From the NCBI GenBank assembly GCA_036937835.1, contig CM072869.1, positions 12,111,501 to 12,175,500 on the forward strand: 64,000 bases of DNA, given 5' to 3'. The DNA comes from Pampus argenteus. Its lineage: Eukaryota; Chordata; Actinopteri; Scombriformes; Stromateidae. Below the pieces are notes generated by a model. It was not told the origin of the DNA. It saw only the letters and a program-made list of their open reading frames with translations, and searched no databases. Within the stretch, counting starts at the first letter, position 1; each line of letters starts with the position of its first letter. The position numbers and the translations under genes were made by a program. Positions 12,644 to 24,162 of the stretch are shown one piece after another.

Positions 12644-15224
12644 CACTGTGCATGTACGTAGTTGTCTCTATTGTTTAACTCAAAGTAATGTACAAAATAT
12701 ACTTTCCATTTTTGGTAGTCACTGTTTAACTAAAATCATGTCAGAGGTAAAAACCTTTACTGCTATATGAAAAAAGTACTCCCCCCCCTACATTGTTGCT
12801 ATATGAAGCAACCTCTTTCAAGATCAGCAGAGATATTGCATCTGAAAGTAGTTTCCACTTTAGGTGGAAGTACCGTACTTTTTCTAACCCACAACTGAGC
12901 TGATGAAATTTCCATGGAAAGTGGTTTGAGCAAGTGAAAAACCTCTGCAATACTCTAAAACTAAATCATCATTGACTATAAATAAAGGCTGATTGGGTGA
13001 TGTGGACAGTTTGCACACTGAAGGTCACGTTTCCCTCCTCTTCCTGTGTATTTATGGGGGTTTCCTCACTGCCTTTACCACCACCACCTCTCTATCTCAC
13101 ACCGCTGGTATCTAAAGCCTAATTTCTGGGACAGATGTTTCTGTTATCGTCCAAGGGTTTCCCACAATTTTTGTGTGTGCATGTGTGTATGAAGGTTTCC
13201 ATGTGAGGCCCCTTGTTTTTTTTCTTTGTCAGGCCTCAAAGGGCCTCCACTTTAAACAGGATATGGCAGTTATCTGAAAACCATGGTGATAGAGAGACTT
13301 TCCTGTAAGTGAGGGCGGGCTCTGAAGCTGATAATAGTGAATCTCCTTTAGCAAAGTTTTGTGTGATAGTCTTTATAGGAAAGACATAAATATGTAATGA
13401 AGATATATACTATATATAATGAAGAATTTAAAAATGAACAGACTTCGATAATGAACACACATACTCCACTATAGGAAAGGAATAGATGGTAAATAATTGC
13501 ATGTAATTGTACTGTACATAACCCCCTCACACTCACACATGTGTGACCTACTTCTGAATGACTGGGGGTCTACACCAGCAGTACATCCACCATATGCTGA
13601 AGCTGAAATGAATGTTAGAGCCCTTGGTTAAATATGAGATATTTGTGGAAATCATTTTTTTTAATACATCAAGCCACCATTTTACTCTTTTTCTGACCCG
13701 TCCCAAACAGACTTAAAGCATACTTTCCACTCTGATCTGTTTTCTTCCTCATGTCTACCTCAGTGCACTGGTGGAGAAACCGCAAGATAAAACTTTGCAG
13801 TGTAAGTAGTAATCCACATTTATGACACATGTTTTAGATGAAATTGCACATTTAAGTCACTGTGAGTGAGATGCGTGGAAGTTTGCTTGTGTATTTCTGT
13901 ACATGCAAGCACAGAAGAGGGTATAGATAGACTGATTGTGTGGATTTAATAAAGCTGGGTGATCTTTTAATGAAATTTGGACGATACTCCCAATGTCAGC
14001 GTGTCTGTGTCTGAGATGTGTTCGCCAGTTCCCGGGGTAACGTAATGCATTCAGCTTTCCCTGCTGTTCCCTCTTTTCCCTGCGAGTGTTCAGCCAAAGT
14101 TCAGCTAATTCGATCACTGCTGGATGACTCACACCACAGTGTCCCTTTCTTCACAAATGCACAGACGCACACAAAGGCTTGGATGCACATGCACACACGT
14201 ACACATGCACCATAGTGCCTGGCTGGATGAGGATTGTGAGGTCAGTGCTGCGTCAGCCTCTCAGCATACTTGTTAAATGATCTCTTGTTCCCCCCCCCTT
14301 CATTACCCACACACACACACTCTGTCTGTCTGTTTTTTCATGATTTTTGAATATGATGCACTTCCATTCATTGATATTATGTTAATTATTGATATCTTTG
14401 GCCATTCACTATTTTCTGTTTGTCTGCACTACTTATTTCTTACTGTCTCTTTCCTTCTCTAATTTCAACTCAGACATTCCTCTGTGTCCATGACTATATA
14501 CTGTGAAACAACATCAACGCAGTTTGTAGGAAAAACAATGTTCATAAACCATTAACAAACATTTTTAAGACTTGGCCTTATAATTTACTTTCATTTTATT
14601 AGGAAGGTTTTTCACTTGTCACTGTCCTTGTTCACTACAGATATGTTTTCCCCTTTCTTGTTACAGCTAAGCCAGACATTCCTACCAGCCGTACAAGGTG
14701 AACACGACCACAGATCTATTCTGTTAAAATGAAAATTCACTCAAGTGTGGCAGATGAACAAATTACAGACTGCATGCCATTTCCTGCATTTGCATGCCTC
14801 GGTGTATGTTCGTGATTACATGTATTTGAATGTCATGCATTTGAGCATGTGCAAAGCTCAAGATACAGTATTTTAACTGCAGTCCTTGGATGTCGTCACT
14901 CAGGCTGTTATTACTGGTCAAGCCATCCAGATTTATTGAGCTTTACTGTACAGAGACTTTCTACTTAGCCTAATGACTGCCAACAGAAATGAGAGCAGAT
15001 GGCTCTGTTACAGTAAGGTGGAAATATCCACAGAGTTGGACTAAAATGCCCACTATTTACTGTGTCTATTTTATGACACAGTCTCTACATTTATATGTGT
15101 CTGGGATATAAATCTTTGCTGACCACTTAAGAATTTTATACTTTACACATATGTTTAAACTATTAGAAACACATAGTTTACATTTTAACGTAGCATTGCT
15201 ATGTTATGGCCACACAGTTTGCTT

Positions 15225-15475
15225 CTAGGGATCGCGATATCAGTCCAGACTGAAATATCTCAACAACTTGAACTGTTGGATGAACTGCCATGGGATTTTG
15301 TTCATACATTTATTGTATCCATAGGATGAATCCTATGGATTTACATCCATCTAGAGCCACCAGCATGTCAAGGTTTTCACTTAACATCTACTGGATGGAT
15401 TAGCACAAAGGTTTTTATGTAGAGCTAATTATCAAGAAAATAAATTAAGATGCTGATGTCAGCATCTGTCGAGCT
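15225..15475. mobile_element. Degraded interspersed repeat (fish-type)
   Basis: Blocks such as GAAATATCTCAACAACTTGA, TTGGATGAACTGCCATGGG and AGGATGAATCCTATGGATTT match a short repeat I recall as very common in percomorph introns. Family assignment not possible by eye. Confidence 0.5.
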
Positions 15476-16544
15476 CATATCATCACTCTACCTACAGCCT
15501 CACCAGGCTGCTGGTGTGGACTCTGTGTCCCAAACGCATACTACACACTTATTCTAGACAGGGTTAAAGTATGTAGTGTGTTTACATTGGAAAAGTGACA
15601 AAATGAAGTATATTTAAAACAACTGAAATGCATGCTTAAAAGCCCTTTGTGAGTTGGACATTGATGTGTGCTATTTTCCCATAATGTGCATAGAGGGAAT
15701 GAAGATGCTACAGCTGGACAAAATAAAAAATAATAGTGGACAGTGGTGAAAAACACCAGGAACACATCGGACAAAAAATGCTTTGAAAAAATGTTTTTGT
15801 CTTTTTGTTGGAAATGATTGGAAGTGGCATTCTGAAGTTGCAGTTTACCTTTGCACAGTAAACATATAACATAATTTCCTGCTAGTATAAACTAGCAACT
15901 GTACTATGTTGATTTTTTTGTATAAAAACCTCAAAAACACGTACACGCTAATTAAATTATGAAGATTAGTATTAGTTTTTACTGTATACAGCCCTGGACA
16001 AACCCCTACAGGACAGACAGGCAACAATAGAGCAGGCAATAATTGAGCGTTGGGTATCTGTCACTCCCTCTGTCGTCCACTTGTCTGTCCGTCTCTGTGT
16101 TTGTGTAAATAAGCTGAATAAGCAGGATTTCCAGCACACAGAGCAGGAAGGCCCACGCATGCAGTGTGTTGTTGGAAGGGCCGCAGGAAATCAAGGTCAG
16201 TATGACAATTGCGTACATGTGTGTGCCAGAGGGAACGAGACAGAGGATGTTCTGTACTTACATTACCCCTGCAAAAGTATGCTTGTATTGTTCAAAATTT
16301 ACTCATTGGAATACATAGGCCCCAGTTGCCAGGTTAAAGTGTTCATTGTGTTTATATGAGATATAACTACTCATCGAGAACCACATGTAGCAGATGTTCT
16401 CTTGATGTATTTTTTTATGTGTGTTTGTGAATGCGCTCGAGGCACAGAGGCATAGTTAAAGATGTTAATCCTTTAAAAGCATCTAGAGCACTGGTCTGGG
16501 TCAGTAAAGCATTAATGACAGTTTAGTTATATGGCAAAGTTCCA

Positions 16545-16985
16545 CTCTCACTTTATTTCACATTTATTTACCTAGAAAGGTCCCACTGATACACAGATCT
16601 CTTCTTCCAGTTTCACATGAGAGAACATAAAATACATAAAAACTAAACAAGAGAAAGAACAAAAGAAGAGAAACACACAGGCCACACCGTTGGTGTCCAT
16701 AACACAGTCCACTTCAAGTCAAGGTTTCATAAAACAGCAACATGTTTTCTTCAGGGCAGTTTGTAAAAGACATTTAAAAGGATTCAAAGAAGTAAATGCT
16801 TCTAAGGTAGTGGTATTTTGCAGCTCATTTCATGTCCAGGTTACATAATAGGAGAAAGCAGTTTTACCAAGCTCTGAGTGCACTCTGGGGACATTTAAAA
16901 GAATCCGCTTAAGTGATCTAGGCTGGATCTATAAGTGGGTAGTTTGCCTAACAAATTTTTGACCATAAATATAACTTATTCAAAG
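16545..16985. mobile_element. Probable degraded LINE fragment
   Basis: Contains CACAGGCCACACCGTTGGTG, GTCCATAACACAGTCCA and GGGGACATTTAAAAGAATCC, resembling a fish retroposon I recall. Followed at 17,003-17,030 by GGGGTGGACAAAATAACAGG, a frequent transposon tip. No open frame remains. Confidence 0.4.
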
Positions 16986-17369
16986 CATATAATCTCATAT
17001 ACATGGGGTGGACAAAATAACAGGAACACCGAACAGTATCATGCAATCAAGTACCTCCTTTGAAAAACTTCAAATATTAATATCATATGGTCATTTTTGA
17101 GGCTGTAGTTTATGGTGTTTTTGTGCTGGCAAGCATTATTTTGTGAGATCTTTTTATCTCCCAACCCCCACCCCACCGAATCCATGCTTTGTTGGAAAAC
17201 AAAAGACAGAGAGATTGACTGCAGATGGGACAGCCCTGGTTTATGCATGCCGAGGCTTTGTTACACTCTCCCATGTAGGTCTACTGGCACACAACTACAC
17301 TCAAATTCACATTCACACACACATGTAGACACACAATGTTCACACTCAATCACATTATTAATCAGCCAC

Positions 17370-17536
17370 TCAACTCCATCCTTTGACCCATTTGTAGCAC
17401 TCCACCCCTCCAAGTGATTTGCCCCAAGACTCATTGCCAAGGTAGCCACCAGAACTCAGTTCCTCCAAGACATCCTGGTATGTGGCACGCACACACAAAC
17501 TGTCCATGACTGTCCCTTTCTCCAGATTACTATTTT
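17370..17536 (-). CDS. Unidentified gene, exon C (terminal)
   Basis: Acceptor TATCTGTAG, phase 1 entry, 54 residues then TGA. Includes LEKGTVMDSLCVRATYQDVL and ends ECYKWVKGWS. Codon content looks protein-like rather than random. A downstream donor giving further exons cannot be excluded. Confidence 0.45.
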
Positions 17537-19854
17537 CTACAGATATACAAATGATCCTCCTCAATCACTTGTAATGTGACAGTTTATGGGAAACTGTTGT
17601 GTCACTGGCACGTTGACACATGCCAATGACGCAACTGTTCGAACCCCATCACTTCCTCACACAGATATTTCACTAATATGTTCCTCTCCACATAAAATCA
17701 AACTTGATTTTCCATCAGCTTGAGCCAGAACTTTTTTGCATTTCGAATCTGTGTCCAACAACTCCAGCACGGAAGAGTGGACACTGAGAGAGGAGCAGAG
17801 AGAGAGAGAGAAACAAGGAGGAATCTTGTGTTTTCCGTACCTGATAACCCTCCATCCTCTGTCTCTTGGTAGTCTGACCTGTCAGATGCTGTTTCCTGGA
17901 ATTCTGATTCCTGAGGTGAGGGTGTGATAAGGAAACACAAAGGGATACTGTCAGTCACTGTAAGGTCATCACTGAATAACAAACACATTAATCTAGAAGG
18001 CATAACCAGTCACATGCCAAAGAGTGCATGCCTACATGAGACTGAGTAAAGCAACGACAATTAAAAGATGAAGCTCTTGGTGTAATGGCTAATTTTAGAA
18101 AAACAGATATACATGTAATAAAATCACATTTGAAGACAATCAGCATGTTTATAATTGACATTATAATGTAGATTAATTCACAAGTCTATATGATATTGTG
18201 ATACACATAAGCAGGCGACCACAACGTTTAGTTTAATTCTCATTTGTTAATATTAAGTAAAAGTAAACCTATTTTACAACTCAATAAAATAGGGAATTGC
18301 AGCCTGATGGAGAAGTAGAAGTACATTTCTGATGGTTTGATTCATACTATACAGGAACAAGATGGTTTTCAACCACTGTTGGTAGATAGTGTCTGTTCTA
18401 CTGGGGAATGAAAGTCATCCTGTTCAAAACAACGCCTTTATTTGCTTAACGACAGTGTTCAGTAATCTTTTAGTCAGTGGTGGAAGAAGAAGAAATACTC
18501 ACATCCTTTACTTAAGCAAAAGTATCGGTACCATAATGTAAAAATACTTCATTACAAATAAATGTTCTATATTTAAAATCACACTTAAGTAAAAGTACAG
18601 ACTTATTACTAGCTAAATTGACTTAAAGTACCAAAGTAAAAAGTACTTGTTCTGCAGACATTGGGCGGTGGCTGATATATTAAATACATTTAACAAAGTA
18701 GATTGTTAATATCGATGAATGAATGCATAAACAGCATTTTCTGGTTGTAGCTGCTTGAGTTGGAGCTAGTGTGGATTGCTTTGTGATTTATCAAAAGAGC
18801 CTACAACTAAGTACGGGAACTTTGATTCACACCTAAATGTCTGTACCCAACACAACAGGATGTTACCATCTGATATGTAGAAGTACATTTTAGACCGTTT
18901 GACTGTACAGGAACAAGATGATTTTCAACAAGGGGTAGACTAAGGTTTATTCTATTGAGGAATGAACGTGTTCTTTGCTCTCTGTTCTCCTGTTCAAAAC
19001 AAACAAACAAACAAACAAACAAACAAACAAGTACATTGTTAATGCTGATGAGTCAGATCAGTATAAACAGCATTTTCTTGTTGTAGCTGCTCAAGCTGCA
19101 GCCAGTTTGAATTGCTTTGTGAGGGTCATGAGATAAATGTGAGGGGGTCTTGAGATGATAGGATTGAGTAGGAAAGAAGAAAAAGCATAGTTCTGCTATA
19201 TAAATGTGGTTTAATATTTTAGAACATTTCTTTAATTCATTGCATTTTTGAGTTTCACCTCTTCAGGCCTCAAACAGTTGCACTATGTATTTGATATCAT
19301 ATGTGTGCATGTGAGGGGAAGTGTCTCTTTGGTGAAACTCATAGACATCTGACAACATGACAAATGGAGACAAGTGCACACTGATATTTTATAATGGCCC
19401 ACAAGACAAATCTGTCCGTCTTATCATTATGTTATTTTATGTAAATCTTTTTATTTCTGTAAAATAACTAAAGCTGTCAAATAAATGTAGTACGGTGAAA
19501 AGTACAATAATTCCCTTTGAAATGCAGTGGAGTGGAAGTATAAAGTAATGTGAAATGGAAATAGTAAATTACAAGTACCTTAAAATTGCACTTAAGTACA
19601 GTACTAAATCTACTTTATTACATTTCACTGCTGCTTTTCATACTGTGTGTGTGTATATGAGAGTGATACTGACGAATTGGAATGATTGTTTATAGTAGGA
19701 CATACTTTTATGAACCATGTTATCACTGTGTCTGTGTGTGTATTATTTTGAATTCTCAGATACAACATCAATTTATGCTCTGTATAAAGGAAGTGTCCTG
19801 TTAACACATCTGCCTTCAAGGAAGGGATGAGAGATAAGTACTATGAGTATATTA

Positions 19855-19896
<42 letters not shown>

Positions 19897-21616
19897 AAGC
19901 TCCACAACAGAGGAGGCCTTAATTTGCACCCTGAGGCCAGGAATCAGTAAGGCTTTTGGCTGTGTGTGGTTATGAGTAGTCAGCTGATAAGGAGGATAGT
20001 GTAAAGGTTAAAGGTTAATACACATGCTCAGATCTTGCCTGTGCTCCAGTGGATCAGCTTTCTTTAAACCTGCTGTCACCATTCAATGTGGAACTCTGAG
20101 TGTTATACATGAATAATATTTGCTTTACCAAAATAAACATTGAGTAACCCTCCTGTTTCTTCCTGTCAGCAACTCACCCTAAAACATGATGATGATAGCT
20201 GTTTAATTGTGGAGGGGATGGTTGTATACAGTACATTCAGTCTTAGTTATGACCTTAGGAGGTGCCCACTACAAACATGCATTGTACTGTTGGTCAATAA
20301 GAAGCTCTGCTGCAGATTTATTGGGAGGCTGTACAAGGTAGTTAAAGGGTGTTTTTACAGAAATCGTCGAGTAATGGTTCCAGTTGGCTCAGTGTTTTAG
20401 TAAGTCGAGGAATTTAAAATTCTCATAACAAGATTATATCAGTAATAAATCAACCATGTAATTTATACTTTCAAGGTACATTTCTTAACTTAGACTGTAT
20501 CAAACTGTACAATTATCTGGCCTAAAATGATCAAAAACCCAACAGATGCCTAAACATCTGCCGATGAGATGCGTCCCTTTGGATGAAATAATCGGAAATG
20601 TAAAATTCCAGGATGACTCTGCCCCTCCTCCATCCCATTCCTCTGCTGTTTCCACTGCTGATCAGCATTATTGATCAGTGCCTGAGGACACGGCTTACAT
20701 AATGTGTCATCCTCTTCTTGGAATTGGGAGGACAATTGTATGCAGAAAGACTTTGTTAAGTAGTATTTAGTCAAAATTAAATGGCAAGTATACTGTGCTT
20801 GTACAACATATGTACACACTCGTAGACTCACGGATTAGGAAACACATGTATCATGTTGAACAGGAGCACATTTCACTGACATCCTATCTACAGTCACTGA
20901 GCACTCTGACCGCAAAGTAGATGTTGAGTGTGCTCGTGTGTGTTTTGAGCTTCAGAGCTTCACACCTCATTGATAAGAAGATTTAGTAGATGGATTAAAT
21001 CTGGATAGCAGGATCTACTGAAAACCCACTGGCAGTGAATAAAAACATAAATTTGGGTTCTACACCCCCCTTGTGGTTATATAATGCATTACATCACCTC
21101 TAGACTGGACTGAGGTAACTTTCATTTAAAGGGGATACAGTATATCAAAATTATTAATTCATAATCAATTGCTAAATTAATTATTATTGAATATATCAGC
21201 TAAAAACTAAAGTTACTGCCTTCTTACCTTGGGTTGTTTGATTATAATGGAGGGTCTGGGGATTTGAGGGTGCTTCACCTCCAGCTCAGGACTAAACTCC
21301 ACCTCCAGGTCATCTTCTTCTGAACTCTGGGAGAGTCTACGGCAAGTTGGAGCTGACTCAAAACACAGACTGTTCTTTTTCTCTTGCAGGTGGCAGATTG
21401 AGTTTCTACCATTTAATTTGGTTGTAGTTCTGGTGGAGATGCAGCTGACAGTCCTTTGAGGCTGCTTGTGCTGCTGCTCTGGTAGGGCTTCTGGTTGGGA
21501 TACAACTGGGTCTGCTGCTTGAGGTCCATGGTCACATCTGCTTCGTCTGGAGTTGTTTGACTCCTGCGATGGTGCTTGATCATTGTTAACATCAGATGGA
21601 TTACCAAAACAGTGTC
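17370..21616 (-). CDS. Unidentified minus-strand gene, 3' part, at least three exons
   Basis: Seen: three exons in order on the minus strand (21,616-21,228; 17,910-17,841; 17,536-17,370), each with AG/GT borders. Their phases join exactly (0, then 1) into about 206 residues ending at TGA. The joined protein is Ser-, Gln- and acid-rich with no transmembrane segment, and includes SSEEDDLEVEFSPELEVKHP and PRPSIIIKQPK. The first exon could instead begin at an ATG (21,749 or 21,704); otherwise upstream coding exons are missing. I do not recognise the family. It lies head-to-head with ELAPOR2. Low-complexity acidic composition suggests a cytosolic or nuclear regulatory region, but that is only a guess. 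It could be a chance alignment of open frames, though three matching phases make that less likely. Confidence 0.5.
17841..17910 (-). CDS. Unidentified gene, exon B
   Basis: 70 nt after acceptor TCACCTCAG, encoding ESEFQETASDRSDYQETEDG and a few more residues. Donor CAG|GTACGG, phase 0 to 1. Acidic, continuing the style of the preceding exon. Confidence 0.5.
18290..19640. mobile_element. Fish interspersed element with an internal duplication
   Basis: The left part (from about 18,475) reads GTGGTGGAAGAAG... with many AAGTAAAAGTAC blocks. The right end (19,540-19,640) has complementary ACTTAAGTACAGTACT and CTACTTTATTACATTTCACT. This is the common teleost 'AAGTAAAAGTAC' element. Two inner segments are duplicated (see findings). 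Confidence 0.6.
18995..19030. repeat. (AAAC)n microsatellite
   Basis: About nine AAAC units in a row. Confidence 0.95.
19857..19894. repeat. (CA)n microsatellite
   Basis: About 19 uninterrupted CA units. Confidence 0.97.
21228..21616 (-). CDS. Unidentified gene, exon A
   Basis: Enters in phase 1 after the polypyrimidine acceptor TTCATCTCTAG and leaves in phase 0 at AAG|GTAAGA. Encodes about 130 residues, polar and Ser/Gln/Arg-rich, with EEDDLEVEFSPELEV near the end. The frame is also open back to ATG codons at 21,704 and 21,749, where translation reads as a signal-like hydrophobic stretch (IGFALLFLLVTF). That may just be the pyrimidine tract of the acceptor. Confidence 0.5.
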
Positions 21617-21749
21617 CTAGAGATGAACAAGGTAGTCCGTGCATGCTGGCAGATTTAAAAGTTACCAAGAGAAACAGTAAAGCAAACCCTATTTGTACTG
21701 ACATAAGGTGGGTCTGGGGTTTCCCAGGGTGTGGCACAACATTAAGCAT

Positions 21750-23559
21750 TTAATCTGGAGTGTCTTCATGTACAAATACTAAAGTAAAATATAAACAATA
21801 ACCATTATATCCTTTAAGTGGGATGAAGCCAAAGGCACTATATAAGATCGAGTCAACCCTGTCTTCACTGGTGAAGTGATATAGGAAATAAAAAATTATC
21901 TTTATCCAAGGAAGACATTTAGTTTGATCCATACCAAAGATTATCCTTATTAGCTGTCCATGTCAGCATGTCTTCTTGTTATGCCACACCAGCATAAATT
22001 GCCCTCTTGTCCAGTTGCAGATCCGTGTCTGAGTCATCCATGTATCCCAGATTTGGTCAGTAGGTTGAACTGTCATCACGTTATTTTATCATTCTGTCAC
22101 AGAAAATATTTTTCCAGCCAGGCTGTTTTAATTTGCCTTCACCCACTCTTAACAAACAAATGTCACTCTTTCTCCAGCCCATCGTACACTAGTCTCTTGT
22201 CTGACTCCCTGACAACCTGCATGTGAATGAGTGCTGCAGGGTTTTTGTGTGTGTGTATGTGAGTGTGTCAGTAATGGGTGTCTCATTACTTGAGCAGGTA
22301 GTCCCTGGTCTGTTGTGAGTTTGGATGATGGGGTTGGGCCACACGGTTCCAATAGGACTCTGGTTACCATCTGATTCAGGATCAGTTACTAACACACTTG
22401 CTGTACACTTCCCCACTATTAATTAATGAACTCATCTGATCACAGAGCGGCAACCTGGAGTGTAAAGGTTATTGGCATGTTACAGATGGTTGAATATGTG
22501 AGTTCAGGTTACAGGCAGACCCAGTAAGTAAGTGATAGGCCTTAGATGAGAAAGAGAAAGGAAGGGAAAGAGAAAGAGAGAGAGGCCTTGAATCCCTCCT
22601 CACAGTATGGGTGAGGCAGGAGAAACCCAGCTGTCCTTGTGTGACTGCTACTTAAATATTCATACAATCACAAAAAGCAGACTTGTATTAAAATTTGTCC
22701 AGTTAATATCAAATGTTGCATTACGTTGGGATTTGTTCCTTGAATTTGAATTGGTATTGCAGATGCCATTTCAGTGCAAGATGATTATTAGGCTAATATA
22801 TTTGAACAAGTTTCTTATAAAGGAAAAAAGTTTGAAATGGCAAATTCATTACATGTCATCAATTTCATCAGTGGGAATTATGTCTCCTGTATCCCTGGTG
22901 GTCTCATGATCAGCACCTTGGACAGCGACTGTAACGCACTAATGCAGAATGCCATAACTTGGTCCCGTGAAGTGTACAGGAAAGCAGGAAGATGATAAAG
23001 ACTACAGCAGAATATTTTAGATCAATGTGTCCCTGTGCAAACTGGAGAATAAAATAGACCTTAGATCTTCATTTGAGCATTAGAAGTTATAATTATCTAA
23101 GAAAATCATGTTGTAATAATCAATTCTAAATATGGAACATTCAGTTGTATAGACCTGGAAGTTTCAAATATTATTTTGAATTTTCAAATATAATTGTCCA
23201 ATAATGGCTGCAGTAATGATGCAGAGCTTGACTTCCCTCTGGCGGTCAGTTATAAGGACTACAACGCTTATGATTTTAAAACAAATGCTGCATCTAAACT
23301 GTCAAGGTTTTGATAATATGTAGGTGCTTTCATAGTACAATTTCACAGCGACATTAGTTCAAACAAATCCAGTCATGATGATGATGACATTAATCAAGGA
23401 TTTACATCAACACTAATTTTATAGTTTATGAAAAAAAACCCCAAACATGTTCACATAATCTAAACACATATCTAATATTACATGGCGCATTGTTTTAAAT
23501 GGCCTGTTATTGTCAACCATAAGATCTGTGTGCTAAATATTAGGATTTTTTTTCCTCTG
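21750..23559. other. Spacer between unidentified gene and ELAPOR2
   Basis: No exon recognised. Upstream exons or the promoter of the minus-strand gene could lie here. Largely unique AT-rich sequence with a purine-rich run near 22,550. Confidence 0.4.
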
Positions 23560-24066
23560 TGACGCCATAATAGTGTCAGAGCCGGTGGTTGGCGGCGTCG
23601 TGCGTCAAGTCAGCAGATATAACCACAAAAACACCTTTACCTTCAAATTAAAGTCACAAAATTATCATTCATTATCATTCAAACACAATGAACGTGGCCA
23701 TGGGTGTACACGTAAACAAAATATTACCACAATAATCAGAAATCTAGATTTCAGAAAGATCAGATCAAGAAGAAACCGATCATTACCCTTAAAGCATGCA
23801 TCGTGAGTTTTACTTTGAAGGCCGCAAACTCTTTCCGCTACTCTTTTATTCTGTCCAGCTTCATTGAAATGGAGCAGCCCTGGAGCGCACAGTCTGTGGA
23901 TAATCGCAGGTGGTAAGGGTTACAATCTGCCGTCAAGAGGCGACATAAGCAGAGCAGGTGTTCGATTTGTATTTGATTATCCTGTAATCTGGCTCAGATA
24001 CATTTCTCTCTGCTGGATCGAGGTTGTTGTTGTTGTTGTTGATTTTTTGCACCTCGATGACCTACA
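23560..24066 (+). promoter_or_regulatory. elapor2: Probable ELAPOR2 promoter/5' UTR region
   Basis: The stretch before the ELAPOR2 start is richer in CG dinucleotides than its surroundings (around 23,580-23,610 and 23,930-24,150) and carries a (GTT)n run at about 24,026-24,043. No TATA box is evident. The start site cannot be placed by eye. Confidence 0.3.
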
Positions 24067-24131
24067 ATGCGGTCCTCGGCTTGGTTTGTCGCCAGTTGCG
24101 CTCTCATCCTCTGCAATCTCCACCTGATTGA
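24057..24131 (+). promoter_or_regulatory. uORF overlapping the ELAPOR2 start codon
   Basis: An ATG 10 nt before the ELAPOR2 ATG opens a 24-codon frame that ends at TGA inside exon 1, in another frame. Its context is weak (T at -3), while the main ATG has A at -3, so leaky scanning would be expected if both lie in the mRNA. Confidence 0.45.
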
Positions 24132-24162
24132 CGGGACCAAAGGACAGCGGCAATGTAGTGAG
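24067..24162 (+). CDS. elapor2: ELAPOR2 exon 1 (signal peptide)
   Basis: Residues 1-32: a basic start, then a hydrophobic stretch (WFVASCALILC) typical of a signal peptide, ending in QRQCSE. The ATG has A at -3. Donor AG|GTGAGA, out phase 0. An out-of-frame uATG lies 10 nt upstream. Confidence 0.85.

Larger units (their letters stand above)
11481..17369. other. No gene recognised
   Basis: AT-rich sequence with degraded repeats. A minus-strand frame near 13,950-14,130 (AVIELAELWLNTRREKREQQ) reads protein-like, but lacks a matching acceptor/donor pair. Confidence 0.4.
17911..21227 (-). other. Introns of the unidentified gene, mostly repeats
   Basis: The 3.3-kb gap between exons A and B carries the 18.3-19.6-kb interspersed element and a (CA)n tract. 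A 20,550-20,831 minus-strand frame was considered as another exon but does not fit in phase. Confidence 0.4.

Noticed and set aside
13857..14132. Minus-strand frame with AVIELAELWLNTRREKREQQ
   Set aside because: No paired splice sites and no recognisable family; kept only as a note.
20550..20831. Candidate extra exon of the unidentified minus-strand gene (EEDDTLCKPCPQALI...)
   Set aside because: Reads protein-like, but its acceptor puts the open frame out of phase with the neighbouring exons and no usable donor follows.
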